A stretch of DNA of 37,761 nt from Pseudonocardiales bacterium (GTDB lineage Bacteria; Actinomycetota; Actinomycetes; Mycobacteriales; Jatrophihabitantaceae), in NCBI GenBank assembly GCA_025966155.1, contig JAOPVO010000319.1, positions 1-37,761 of the forward strand, read 5' to 3'. Shown here piece by piece: positions 8,875 to 18,395 of this stretch. Position 1 is the stretch's first letter. Every line of letters starts with the position of its first letter. A program made the position numbers and the translations under genes. The notes under the pieces are model-generated. The model searched no databases. It worked only from the letters and a program-made list of their open reading frames with translations, and was not told where the DNA came from.

Positions 8875-9629
8875 CGACCAAGGCGGCCGCACTGCCGCTG
8901 CGCCGGGTCGAGGAGTGCATGGGCACCGTCTTCTCATTCGACGTCCGGGCCGCGGGGGTGGAGTCCGCGGACCTGGAAGAGGTCGTCGATTGGCTGCACT
9001 GGGTCGACGCGAACTTCTCGACCTACCGGTCGGACAGCGCGATCTCCCGTCTCGCCGCTCTGGGACGGGCGCGGACGGCGGATGGCTGCCGCGAGGAAGT
9101 ACGGCACGTGCTGGCTCGCTGCGAGGAGCTGCGCGAGGCGACCAACGGATACTTCGATGCCTATGCCACGGGTCGACTGGATCCCTCGGGATACGTCAAG
9201 GGCTGGGCCATCGAGCGGGCCAGCGACATGCTCATCGAGCGCGGGTCGACGCGCCATTGCATCAACGGCGGCGGCGATGTGCAGGTCATCGGGGGCCAAG
9301 CCCACTGCGAGCCCTGGCAGATCGGCATCGCCCACCCGCTGCACCCCGGGACGCTGGCGGCGGTGATCGTGGGCGACGATCTGGCAGTGGCAACATCCGG
9401 GTCGGCCGAGCGCGGCACCCACATCTTCGATCCGGTGGCCCGCGCGGAGCCGGGCTACTGGTCGAGCGTCACTTTAGTCGGGCGTCGCATCGCCGAGTGC
9501 GATGCCTACGCGACCGCTGCATTCGCGATGGGCGAAGCTGCGATGGACTGGGTCGAGTCGCTAGCTGGCTATGAGGCGTTCGCCATCGCTGTGACCGGTC
9601 GCACCTGGGCCAGTTCAGGGCTGAGCTAG
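8871..9629 (+). CDS. apbE: FAD:protein FMN transferase (ApbE family)
   Basis: VEECMGTVFSFDVRA, VDANFSTYRSDSAISRL, LDPSGYVKGWAIERASDML, CINGGGDVQVIG, ATSGSAERGTHIFDPV; overlaps FMN-binding gene (GTGA). Confidence 0.93.
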   Translation: MTTKAAALPLRRVEECMGTVFSFDVRAAGVESADLEEVVDWLHWVDANFSTYRSDSAISRLAALGRARTADGCREEVRHVLARCEELREATNGYFDAYATGRLDPSGYVKGWAIERASDMLIERGSTRHCINGGGDVQVIGGQAHCEPWQIGIAHPLHPGTLAAVIVGDDLAVATSGSAERGTHIFDPVARAEPGYWSSVTLVGRRIAECDAYATAAFAMGEAAMDWVESLAGYEAFAIAVTGRTWASSGLS

Positions 9630-9650
9630 CGGCTCCGTCCTTGGCCCGGC

Positions 9651-9664
9651 GGGACTTTGGTCCC
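9651..9664. promoter_or_regulatory. DosR/DevR-box-like palindrome
   Basis: GGGACTTTGGTCCC (flanked GC...GC) against published core GGGACTWWAGTCCC; 82 nt upstream of the 9746 gene. Confidence 0.7.
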
Positions 9665-9745
9665 GCGGAATCGGGCGGTTGGGCACCTCCGGGCGGGCCG
9701 TGCTGCGGACAACCTGATGGGGACCACTACAGAAGGACGGCCCAG

Positions 9746-10348
9746 ATGACCGCTCAACTCGATCGCCCGATCTCCTCCACCCTGCCGGGCACCGCGCCGG
9801 CCTCAGCGCCCACCGACCGACCCGAGGGCGCCACGACCGCCGGCCGCGCGCTTGCGGTACTGCGGATCGCCACGGGGTTCGTCTTCCTCTGGGCCTTCCT
9901 CGACAAGACCTTCGGCCTGGGCTACTCCACGCCGTCGGCCCGATCCTGGATAAACGGCGGATCGCCGACCCGCGGGTTCCTGGCCTCGGTCGATGTCGGC
10001 CCGCTGCAGTCGACTTTCCACTCCATCGCAGGCACGTGGTGGGCCAACGGGCTGTTCATGGCCGGGCTGCTCGGCATCGGGTTCGCTCTGATCCTCGGTA
10101 TCGGCGTGCGGATCGCCGCAGTGTCCGGGGTGCTCCTGGTCGCCGGTATGTGGCTGGCGGCCTACCCGCTGGCCAAGTCGACCAGTGCCGGCGCCCCCAC
10201 ATCATCGACGAATCCCCTGGTGGACGACCACGTTCTCGAGGCCCTGATCCTCATCGTCCTCGCGGTCACGCTCGCCGGGCGCACGTGGGGCCTGGGGTCC
10301 ATGTGGGCGCGGATCCCGTTCGTCGCCCGCCACCGCTGGGCGCTCTGA
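9746..10348 (+). CDS. DoxX-like integral membrane protein
   Basis: LAVLRIATGFVFLWAFLDKTFGLGYST...TWWANGLFMAGLLGIGFALILGIGVRIAAVSGVLLVAGMWLAAYP...NPLVDDHVLEALILIVLAV. Confidence 0.75.
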   Translation: MTAQLDRPISSTLPGTAPASAPTDRPEGATTAGRALAVLRIATGFVFLWAFLDKTFGLGYSTPSARSWINGGSPTRGFLASVDVGPLQSTFHSIAGTWWANGLFMAGLLGIGFALILGIGVRIAAVSGVLLVAGMWLAAYPLAKSTSAGAPTSSTNPLVDDHVLEALILIVLAVTLAGRTWGLGSMWARIPFVARHRWAL

Positions 10349-10350
10349 CC

Positions 10351-10752
10351 ATGACGACCGGGCGGCATCGCACCGTCTACGTCAGCGACGTGGACGGGCG
10401 GCTGGTCTCGGCGGAGGTGTTCGCCGAGGACGAGGTCGACCTATCGACCGGCGACACCGTGCGCACGGCGCACGCGGTGGTCGAGCGAGTGACGGGCCAC
10501 CTGACCCCAGGCGTGCGCGGCAGCCTGGTCGATGCGGTCCGCTCGGCGCCTGAGGTGCAGGACAGCGACCGGCTCTGGGCCAGTGTCCCGCTCGGGGACG
10601 CCGAGACCCTGTTCAGGTTCGCCGAGGTCTTCGCCGATGTCACGCTGCATGCGGCGGGCTCGACGGCCTTGATAGAGGCCACTGTGCACGAGGCGGCAAC
10701 GCACGAAGAGGCAATCCACGCGACGCTCATTCGCGAGCCCGGCGCCGGCTGA
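10351..10752 (+). CDS. Hypothetical protein in DosR-like cluster
   Basis: ORF MTTGRHRTVYVSDVDGRLVSAEVFAEDEVDLS... beginning 2 nt after the DoxX-like stop codon. Confidence 0.65.
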   Translation: MTTGRHRTVYVSDVDGRLVSAEVFAEDEVDLSTGDTVRTAHAVVERVTGHLTPGVRGSLVDAVRSAPEVQDSDRLWASVPLGDAETLFRFAEVFADVTLHAAGSTALIEATVHEAATHEEAIHATLIREPGAG

Positions 10753-10857
10753 GATGGACTCCGCGGAGGATCGTCGCCTCGTGGCGGCGATCCGCCGGCC
10801 GCGCGACGTCGCCGAGGCACTCGTGGACGCGGCCCTCCCGGAAGGCACAGCGCTCGC

Positions 10858-11064
10858 CTAACGACTGACGGCGCGGGCGCGGCGCACGGCCTCGTCGATG
10901 AGCGATTGCGCAGTGGCGGCCATCTCGCCGGCGCTGGCCACGACCGTGTCGATGCGGTCGTCCTCGTGCAGCGAGAGCCCGGCGCCGTTCGCGCCGGGAA
11001 TGGCGCGCGCCCCGCAGTCCGCGATTATGGCGGAGCCTCGTCTCCAGGCCGTCGTGGCCGGCAC
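10858..11064 (-). pseudogene. Possible remnant of a GAF-domain (GAF/ANTAR-type) protein
   Basis: AIIADCGARAIPGANGAGLSLHEDDRIDTVVASAGE resembles the start of actinobacterial GAF domains (IPGADGAGxSL..xxxxTVAASD), then ends abruptly. Confidence 0.35.
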
Positions 11065-11226
11065 AGAGGATCAGCGTCGACAACACCTCGGGATGAGCTG
11101 TGCCTGAGTCTCCGGCGGAGAGCGGATGCTCACGACACAGGCCCCGTCAAAGGCCGTGTTCGCTCCGGACTGGCTGGTCTCCCACCTTCTGGCCTACACC
11201 GACGGATGCCCCGGAAGTACCCATAT

Positions 11227-11240
11227 GGGGCCAAAGCCCC
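11227..11240. promoter_or_regulatory. DosR-box-like site 1 upstream of Acg-like gene
   Basis: GGGGCCAAAGCCCC; 11/14 match to GGGACTWWAGTCCC. Confidence 0.6.
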
Positions 11241-11251
11241 CCGAATCGCTA

Positions 11252-11265
11252 GGGACCATTGGCCC
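11252..11265. promoter_or_regulatory. DosR-box-like site 2 upstream of Acg-like gene
   Basis: GGGACCATTGGCCC; 11/14 match; 25 bp from site 1, about 60 nt upstream of the ATG at 11324. Confidence 0.68.
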
Positions 11266-11323
11266 ATGGCCGACGGGACCTCCGCATATTGGGCGACGCC
11301 CGGTTCGGGCGCAGAGTGAGATT

Positions 11324-12313
11324 ATGTCCAGCACACTTGCACCTGATATCGCCCTGGCGGTCCGCCGTGCGGCAGAGCGCGCGACCCTCGCCCCCTCCAT
11401 CCACAACACGCAGCCGTGGAAGTTCGTGATCGGGGCGGGTCGCCTCGACCTCGTGGCCGATGCCGCGCGCCACCTCGCGGTGATCGACCCGACGGGGCGG
11501 CAGCGGGCCATTAGCTGCGGCGCCGCGCTGTTCGGCGCCCGGGTCGCACTGGCCGCGGCCGGCGTCGAGGTCGTCACGCAGTTGCTGCCCGATCCCGGGA
11601 ATCCCGACCTGCTGGCCACCGTCACGATCATCGGGCCGTCCACCGAGGGGGCCGAGCACGCCGCCCGGCTCGACGCCGCCGCCGATAGCCGGCATAGCAA
11701 TCGGCGGCAGTTCCTGCCCGAGGCCGTGCCCGCCGCGGTGATCGATCTGCTGCGGGAGGCGGCCGCCGTCGAAGGGGCGTGGCTGCAGCCGGTTACCACC
11801 TTGGACGACCGCATCGCAGTCGCCACCTACAGCCAGCACGCCGACTCGCTTCAGAACGCCGATGGCGCGTATCGCGCCGAGCTGCGGGCGTGGACGACCG
11901 CCGACCCCGACCGGCTGGATGGCGTCCCGGCGTCGGCCGTGCCGCAGGTCAACGGCGGCGCCCATGATGATGTGCCGATCCGCGACTTCGACACCGCCAG
12001 CGCGGGCGAGCTGCCCGAGGAGACCCGATCCAGCCTTTACCAGACGATGCTGGTGCTGGGCACCGGCGGGGACCAGCTGCGGGACTGGCTGATCGCCGGG
12101 CAGGCCCTCGCCCGGATTCTGCTGGAGTTGACGAGCGCGGGGTTCGCGGCGTCGATCTTCTCCCAGTTCGCCGAGGTGCCGGGCCCGCGGCAGGGACTTC
12201 GGCACGATCTGCGCCTGAGCGGCCAGCCGCACCTGATGCTGCGCGTTGGCCGGGCCGATGCCACGCCTGCGACGCCCCGCCGCCGACTCGCCGACGTGAT
12301 CAGCGGCGGGTGA
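11324..12313 (+). CDS. Acg-family nitroreductase-like protein (Rv2032/Rv3131-like)
   Basis: AVRRAAERATLAPSIHNTQPWKFVI...DLVADAARHLAVIDPTGRQRAISCGAALFGARVALAAAG...; characteristic Acg-family N-terminus. Confidence 0.9.
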   Translation: MSSTLAPDIALAVRRAAERATLAPSIHNTQPWKFVIGAGRLDLVADAARHLAVIDPTGRQRAISCGAALFGARVALAAAGVEVVTQLLPDPGNPDLLATVTIIGPSTEGAEHAARLDAAADSRHSNRRQFLPEAVPAAVIDLLREAAAVEGAWLQPVTTLDDRIAVATYSQHADSLQNADGAYRAELRAWTTADPDRLDGVPASAVPQVNGGAHDDVPIRDFDTASAGELPEETRSSLYQTMLVLGTGGDQLRDWLIAGQALARILLELTSAGFAASIFSQFAEVPGPRQGLRHDLRLSGQPHLMLRVGRADATPATPRRRLADVISGG

Positions 12314-12392
12314 TCCCGCCCGTCGGTTCGGCACCGCAATCTGCGCAGGGTAAGCATGACGCAGCGCGTTCGCTCCGCGGGCGCCTGAATCG

Positions 12393-14111
12393 ATGAAGGC
12401 GGTGGCGGTCGCGCCCACATTCCCGACCGGCCCGAAACTCGAGCTGGACGACCTGCTCGCCCAGTTGATCCTGCGCGCCCAGGACGTCATCGCGACGCAG
12501 GGGCGGCTGCGGGCGCTGCTGCGCGCGAACCAGAGCATCGTCGGCAACGTCGACCTGCCCACGCTGCTGCGGCGCATCGTCGAGGCGGCGTGCGCGCTGA
12601 CCGGCGCGCGCTACGGGGCGCTCGGGGTGAACGACGCCTACGGCGGGCTGGAGCAGTTCGTGCACATCGGCATGGCTGACGAGACGGTCGCCGAGCTGGG
12701 CGCCCCGCCGCAGGGCCGCGGGCTGCTGGGGGCGTTGATCGTCGATCCGCATCCGATCCGCCTCACCGTGATGTCCGAGGACGCCCGCTCGGCCGGCTTC
12801 CCGCCGGGCCATCCGCCGATGACCGCGTTCCTCGGTGTGCCGATCCGCGTACGGGATAAGGCCTTCGGCACCCTCTACATGACGGATCCGGAGCGCGGGG
12901 AGTTCGCCGCCGAGGACGAGGAGCTCATGCTCGCCCTGGCCGGGACCGCCGGCGTCGCGATCGAGAATGCGTGGCTGCATGAGGAGGACCGGCGGCGCCA
13001 GGGCTGGCTCGAGGCGTCGACCGAGGTCACGCAGGCGCTGCTGTCCGAGGACGGCGAGGAGCCGCTGCTGCTGATCGCCCGGCAGGCGCGCGTGACGGCC
13101 GACGCCGATGTCATCACGGTGGCCCTGCCCAAGGGCGACGGCGTGCACCTCGTCGTCGAGGTCACCTCCGGCGACGGGGCCGAGCGGCTCACCGCGCTCA
13201 CGCTGTCCATCGACGGATCGGTGGCCGGCAGCGCCTACCGCACGGGGCAGCCGCTGCTGATCGCCGACGCCGAGTCCGACCCGCGCGCCGGTCTGCATGT
13301 GCCTGAGGCTCCGGGCGTCGGGCCGATGATGGTGCTGCCGCTGGTCGGCCTGACCCGGGTCCGCGGTGCGCTGACCATCGCGCGCGTCGCCGGGCGGCGG
13401 CCGTTCACCGAGGCCGACGTCGAGATGGCGATGACCTTCGCCAATCACGCCGCCATCGCCCTGGAGCTGTCCGACGCCCGTCATGACCAGCAGCGCATCC
13501 TGCTGTTGGAGGACCGCGATCGCATCGCCCGGGACCTGCACGACCACGTCATCCAGCGGCTCTTCGCGCTGGGGCTGACCGTGCAGAGTGTGTCGGCGAC
13601 CCTGGGCAGCGACGAGCGCGCCGCCCGGCTGCAGCGCGTGGTGTCCGATATCGACGAGACGATCCGGCAGGCGCGCACGACGATCTTCCAGCTGCGCGGG
13701 CCGCTGAGCCCGGGCTCCGGAGCCGTGCGATCCCGCCTGCTCGCGGTGGTAGGCGATGCCGCGGCGCTGCTCGGGTTCGCCCCGCAGGTGCGGTTCGACG
13801 GGCCGTTCGACGCGATCGTCCCCGACGACCTCGAGGACGATCTGCTGGCTGTGCTCCGGGAATCGCTGACCAACTGCGCCCGCCACGCCAAGGCGACGAC
13901 AGTCGAGGTCGAGCTCTCCGTCTCGGCCGATCGCGTCTCCATTCACATAGTCGACAATGGGACTGGGCTCGGCGATACCCAGCGGCGCAGCGGCCTGCGC
14001 AATCTGCGCGAGCGGGCCGAGCAGCGCGGCGGCTCGCTGACCATCGCCAGCGGTCCCGGCACTGCACTCCGCTGGAGCGTCCCGCTCCCATTACGCACCA
14101 CGAAGGCGTGA
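12393..14111 (+). CDS. DosS/DevS-like GAF-GAF sensor histidine kinase (HisKA_3/HATPase)
   Basis: LLRRIVEAACALTGARYGALGV..., GRGLLGALIVDPHPIRL...GFPPGHPPMTAFLGVPIRVRDKAFGTLYMTDP (GAF-A like DosS), DRDRIARDLHDHVIQRLFALGLTVQSV (HisKA_3), IVDNGTGLG. Confidence 0.93.
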   Translation: MKAVAVAPTFPTGPKLELDDLLAQLILRAQDVIATQGRLRALLRANQSIVGNVDLPTLLRRIVEAACALTGARYGALGVNDAYGGLEQFVHIGMADETVAELGAPPQGRGLLGALIVDPHPIRLTVMSEDARSAGFPPGHPPMTAFLGVPIRVRDKAFGTLYMTDPERGEFAAEDEELMLALAGTAGVAIENAWLHEEDRRRQGWLEASTEVTQALLSEDGEEPLLLIARQARVTADADVITVALPKGDGVHLVVEVTSGDGAERLTALTLSIDGSVAGSAYRTGQPLLIADAESDPRAGLHVPEAPGVGPMMVLPLVGLTRVRGALTIARVAGRRPFTEADVEMAMTFANHAAIALELSDARHDQQRILLLEDRDRIARDLHDHVIQRLFALGLTVQSVSATLGSDERAARLQRVVSDIDETIRQARTTIFQLRGPLSPGSGAVRSRLLAVVGDAAALLGFAPQVRFDGPFDAIVPDDLEDDLLAVLRESLTNCARHAKATTVEVELSVSADRVSIHIVDNGTGLGDTQRRSGLRNLRERAEQRGGSLTIASGPGTALRWSVPLPLRTTKA

Positions 14112-14118
14112 CGCCATC

Positions 14119-14760
14119 ATGACTGAGCCGACTATCAGGGTGTTCCTGCTCGACGATCACGAGATGATCCGGCGCGGCATCGCCGATCTGCTGGAGAATG
14201 AGCCCGGCATCTCCGTCGTCGGCGAGGCCGGCACCGCTGCGGAGGCACTGGCCCGCATCCCTGCCGCCATGCCGGATGTCGCGATCCTCGACGCACGACT
14301 GCCCGACGGCAGCGGGATCGAGGTCTGCCGGGAGATCCGCGCGACCCTTCCCGAGGTGCGCTGCCTCATCCTCACCTCCTACGACGACGACGACGCGCTG
14401 TTCGCGGCCGTCATGGCCGGCGCGGCCGGCTACCTCCTGAAGGAGATCCGCGGCACGTCGCTGGTGGACGGCATCCGCCAAGTGGCGGCCGGCAACTCGC
14501 TGCTCGACCCGGCCGTGACCGGCCGGCTGATGGCCCGGTTGCGCGATGGCGCCCCGCATGACGCGCGCCTGGAGTCCTTGACGGCTCGCGAGCGCGATGT
14601 GCTGCGCCTGATCAGCGACGGGCTGACCAATCGGCAGATCGCCGACCGGCTCTTCCTCTCGGAGAAGACCATCAAGAACTATGTGTCGGGCCTGCTGGCC
14701 AAGTTGGGCATGCAGCGACGGACCCAGGCAGCGGTGTACGGCGCGGAGATCAACCGCTAG
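14119..14760 (+). CDS. DosR/DevR-like NarL-family response regulator
   Basis: RVFLLDDHEMIRRGIADLLENEPGISVVGEAGTAAEALARIPAAMPDVAILDARLPDGSGIEVCREI...GLTNRQIADRLFLSEKTIKNYVSGLLAKLGMQRRTQAAVYGAEI; recognition helix KTIKN keeps Lys/Lys/Asn. Confidence 0.94.
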   Translation: MTEPTIRVFLLDDHEMIRRGIADLLENEPGISVVGEAGTAAEALARIPAAMPDVAILDARLPDGSGIEVCREIRATLPEVRCLILTSYDDDDALFAAVMAGAAGYLLKEIRGTSLVDGIRQVAAGNSLLDPAVTGRLMARLRDGAPHDARLESLTARERDVLRLISDGLTNRQIADRLFLSEKTIKNYVSGLLAKLGMQRRTQAAVYGAEINR

Positions 14761-15860
14761 GCCGCGCTTGCTCCAGCGAGAACGCCGCGCACCTCGCGGG
14801 CGATCTCGAGATCCTCCCGCGCGCCGACGACCACCGTCCGAATCCGGGCTCCGGCCGCGGAGATGTCGTGGTCGGTTCGGTCGACGAGGTTGAGGGCCTC
14901 GTCGATGTCCACTCCGAGAAAGCGCAACCGGGTTGCCGCGGCGGTCCGCACGGCCGAGGAGTTCTCGCCGACGCCGCCGGTGAATGCCAGCACATCAAGC
15001 CCGCCCATGGCTGCGGTCATCGCCGCGATACCCGCCACCAGGTGGTGGACGTAGACGTCGAAGGCCAGCATCGCGTCGGCATCCCATGCGCGGGCGCGGG
15101 CGACGACCTCCCGCAGGTCTGAGGTGCCGGCCAGCGCCAGCAGGCCGGATCGGTTCTCCAGCGCGTCCGCGATCTCGCGCGGCGCCAGCCCCTCGTGCTC
15201 CTCGAGCCAGAGCACGAGCCCGGGGTCGATGCTCCCCGAGCGGGTGGCCATGACAATCCCGTCGAGCGGGGTGAACCCCATCGTGGTGTCCACGCTCCGG
15301 CCATCGGCGATTGCGGCGATCGATGCGCCGGCCCCGAGGTGGCAACTGACGATCCGCAGCCCCGGTGCCGCGGTCTGGAGAAGGCCGGGTACCCGACGGG
15401 CGCAATACGCGTGGGACAGCCCATGAAATCCATAGCGTCTGATGCGGTAGCGCTCCCGCCAGGCGCGGGGGATTGCGTAGGTGTGCGCCTTGGCCGGCAT
15501 CGTGCTGTGGAATGCGGTATCGAAGCAGGCGACCGAAGGGGCTCCGGGCAGTAGCGCTGTCACCGCCTCCAGGGCGAGCAGGGACTTCGGCTGATGCAGC
15601 GGGGCGAGGTCGATCAGCTCCGTCAGTTGCGCGCGGACGGAGGCATCGATCAGGGTGGGCCCTGTCACGTCCGGCCCGCCGTGCACGATGCGGTGCCCGA
15701 TCGAGTCGGGTACCGGCCAGCTGTGCATGAGGCCGGCAAGCGCCGCGCCGTCGAAGCCCGCCTCCCCGGCCGGCAGGTCAGCGCTGCGCACGACGGCGTC
15801 CTGATCGTCGAGCAGGCGCAGCTTGACGCTGCTGGATCCGGCGTTGACCACGAGGATCAT
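14757..15860 (-). CDS. ackA: Acetate kinase
   Basis: [18 protein letters not shown]..., [53 protein letters not shown]. Confidence 0.95.
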   Translation of the reverse strand: MILVVNAGSSSVKLRLLDDQDAVVRSADLPAGEAGFDGAALAGLMHSWPVPDSIGHRIVHGGPDVTGPTLIDASVRAQLTELIDLAPLHQPKSLLALEAVTALLPGAPSVACFDTAFHSTMPAKAHTYAIPRAWRERYRIRRYGFHGLSHAYCARRVPGLLQTAAPGLRIVSCHLGAGASIAAIADGRSVDTTMGFTPLDGIVMATRSGSIDPGLVLWLEEHEGLAPREIADALENRSGLLALAGTSDLREVVARARAWDADAMLAFDVYVHHLVAGIAAMTAAMGGLDVLAFTGGVGENSSAVRTAAATRLRFLGVDIDEALNLVDRTDHDISAAGARIRTVVVGAREDLEIAREVRGVLAGASAA

Positions 15861-18265
15861 CGAGGCAGCTCGCCCAGGGGCGGTGGCGAAGGCTCGAAGG
15901 TCCAGTTCGTGATCGCCGGGTCATCCTCGCCGTGCTCGCGGGTGTACGCCCGCGCCGCCAGCCGGGCATCGGACATCTCCTGGCGGAACGTCGCCGCCCG
16001 GCTGCCGAGCGAGGGGACGCGGTCGATGACATCCATGACCAGGTGGAAGCGATCGAGGTCGTTGAGCATCACCATGTCGAAGGGCGTGGTGGTCGTGCCC
16101 TCCTCCTTGTAGCCGCGCACGTGCATGTTCCGGTGGTTCGTGCGGCGATAGGTCAGCTTGTGGATCAGGGACGGGTACCCGTGGAAGGCGAAGACGATCG
16201 GCCGGTCGGCGGTGAACAAGGCATCGAAGTCGCGGTCGGACAGGCCGTGCGGATGCTCGGTGTCGGGCTCGAGACGCATGAGGTCGACCACATTGATGAC
16301 CCGGACCCGCAGGTGCGGCAGCCGGTCGCGGAGCAGCTGCGCCGCGGCGAGGGTCTCCAGGGTCGGCACGTCGCCCGCGCAGGCCAGGACGATGTCGGGA
16401 TCCTCGTCCGCGGCCTCCGTGCCGGCCCAGGGCCAGATGCCGATGCCGCGCGTGCAGTGGGCGACCGCCTGGTCCATAGGTAGGTACGTAAGGGCCGGCT
16501 GCTTGCCGGCGATGATGACATTCACGTAGTCGCGGCTGCGCAGGCAATGGTCGGTCACAGACAGCAAGGTATTGCTGTCCGGCGGCAGGTACACGCGCAC
16601 GACGCCCGACTTCTTGTTGACGACGTGGTCGATGAACCCGGGATCCTGGTGGGAGAACCCGTTCTGGTCCTGGCGCCACACATGCGATGACAGAAGGTAG
16701 TTGAGCGAAGCGACGGGCGCCCGCCACGGGATCTCGCCGGCGCTCTTGAGCCACTTGGCGTGCTGATTGAACATCGAGTCCACGATGTGCACGAAGGCCT
16801 CGTAGCAATTGAACAGGCCGTGCCGCCCGGTGAGCAGGTACCCCTCGAGCCAACCTTGGCACAGATGCTCGGACAGAACCTCCATGACCCTTCCGTCGGG
16901 GGCGAGGTGGTCGTCGCCGGGCGCCGTCTCGGCATCCCACGCCCGGTCAGTCGCCTCGAAGACGGCGGTCAGTCGATTCGATGCGGTCTCATCGGGGCCC
17001 ATAAGGCGGAATCGATCCGGGTTCCCGGCGATGACATCGCGCAGGAACGTGCCGAGGACACGCGTGGCCTCGCTCATCGCCGTGCCTGGGGCGGTCACAG
17101 GGACGGCATAGTCGCGGAAATTCGGCAAGGCGAGATCGCGCAGCAGAAGGCCGCCATTGGCGTGGGGATTCGACCCCATCCGCCGGGATCCTGTTGGCGC
17201 GAGCGCCTGGAGCTCGGGCACCAGCCGGCCGGTGGCATCGAACAGCTCCTGGGGTCGATAGCTGCGCATCCATTGCGCGAGCTGGTCGCGGTGGGCCGTA
17301 TTTGTGCGGGTCTCGCTGAGCGGCACCTGATGCGCCCGCCACGTGCCCTCCACCGCCAGGCCGTCGACAATCTTGGGCCCGGTCCAGCCTTTCGGCGTAC
17401 GCAGCACGATCATCGGCCAGGCCGGCCGCTGGCCCAGGCGTCCCGAGCGGGCCGAGCGCTGAATCGAGGCGATGTCGTCCAGAGCGCGGTCCATCGCCGC
17501 AGCCAGTGCCTGATGCACGTCGGCCGGATCGCTGCCACCGACGAAGTGCGGCTCGTACCCGTATCCCCGCAGCAGTGCCGCGAGCTCGTCCTGGGGGATA
17601 CGGGCGAGAATCGTCGGATTGGCGATTTTGTAGCCGTTGAGGTGCAGCACCGGTAGCACGGCTCCGTCGGTGCGCGGGTTGAGGAACTTGTTCGAGTGCC
17701 AGCTCGCGGCCAACGGCCCGGTCTCCGCCTCGCCATCGCCGACGACGCACAGCGCAATCAGATCGGGGTTGTCGAACACCGCGCCGAATGCGTGCACCAG
17801 GGCGTAGCCGAGCTCGCCGCCCTCATGGATCGACCCCGGTGTCTGCGGCGCGACGTGGCTCGGGATCCCGCCGGGGAACGAGAATTGGCGGAACAGCTCG
17901 CCCAGCCCTGCCTCGTCGCGTCCGACGGAGGAGTACACCTCGCTGTAGGTGCCCTCGAGGTAGGTGTTGGCGATGACGCCGGGGCCGCCGTGGCCTGGCC
18001 CGGTCACATAGATGGCATTGAGGTCTCGCTGTCGAATGACACGATTCATGTGCGCATAGAGCAAATTCAGCCCTGGCGTCGTTCCCCAGTGGCCGAGCAG
18101 GCGCGGCTTGACGTGCTCCGGCAGGAGCGGCTCGCGCAGCAGCGGGTTGTCCAGGAGGTAGATCTGCCCGACGGACAGATAATTGGCCGCCCGCCAATAG
18201 GCGTCGATCAGCCGGAGCTGCTCGGCATTCAGTGTGAGTGCTGATTCCTCGCGTGTGCTCGTCAC
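15857..18265 (-). CDS. xfp: Xylulose-5-phosphate/fructose-6-phosphate phosphoketolase
   Basis: [100 protein letters not shown] start inferred at 18265. Confidence 0.96.
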   Translation of the reverse strand: MTSTREESALTLNAEQLRLIDAYWRAANYLSVGQIYLLDNPLLREPLLPEHVKPRLLGHWGTTPGLNLLYAHMNRVIRQRDLNAIYVTGPGHGGPGVIANTYLEGTYSEVYSSVGRDEAGLGELFRQFSFPGGIPSHVAPQTPGSIHEGGELGYALVHAFGAVFDNPDLIALCVVGDGEAETGPLAASWHSNKFLNPRTDGAVLPVLHLNGYKIANPTILARIPQDELAALLRGYGYEPHFVGGSDPADVHQALAAAMDRALDDIASIQRSARSGRLGQRPAWPMIVLRTPKGWTGPKIVDGLAVEGTWRAHQVPLSETRTNTAHRDQLAQWMRSYRPQELFDATGRLVPELQALAPTGSRRMGSNPHANGGLLLRDLALPNFRDYAVPVTAPGTAMSEATRVLGTFLRDVIAGNPDRFRLMGPDETASNRLTAVFEATDRAWDAETAPGDDHLAPDGRVMEVLSEHLCQGWLEGYLLTGRHGLFNCYEAFVHIVDSMFNQHAKWLKSAGEIPWRAPVASLNYLLSSHVWRQDQNGFSHQDPGFIDHVVNKKSGVVRVYLPPDSNTLLSVTDHCLRSRDYVNVIIAGKQPALTYLPMDQAVAHCTRGIGIWPWAGTEAADEDPDIVLACAGDVPTLETLAAAQLLRDRLPHLRVRVINVVDLMRLEPDTEHPHGLSDRDFDALFTADRPIVFAFHGYPSLIHKLTYRRTNHRNMHVRGYKEEGTTTTPFDMVMLNDLDRFHLVMDVIDRVPSLGSRAATFRQEMSDARLAARAYTREHGEDDPAITNWTFEPSPPPLGELPR

Positions 18266-18323
18266 CCAGGCCCCCTTCGGTCGATGCCCTGGCCAGTCTG
18301 TCGAGGGGGCGCCCCCGCAGGTA

Positions 18324-18337
18324 CTGACGAAGGTCCC
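18324..18337 (-). promoter_or_regulatory. DosR-box-like site in divergent xfp / USP intergenic region
   Basis: Minus strand GGGACCTTCGTCAG; 59-72 nt from the xfp start and about 59 nt from the USP start. Confidence 0.45.
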
Positions 18338-18395
18338 GACCAAGATGGGCCGCAGGGTTCTGCTGCCGCGCCGGGCCGGGGCGCACGATCGGGGC

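Noticed and set aside
11249-12577. 442-aa minus ORF antisense to acg-like gene
   Set aside because: Shadow of a well-supported plus-strand CDS; low-complexity composition.
12300-13946. 548-aa minus ORF antisense to the DosS-like kinase
   Set aside because: Antisense frame of a clearly conserved kinase; no domain-like text.
18305-18316. GGGGGCGCCCCC palindrome upstream of xfp
   Set aside because: Perfect 12-mer but low-complexity GC; does not resemble the DosR core and is easily expected by chance at this GC content.
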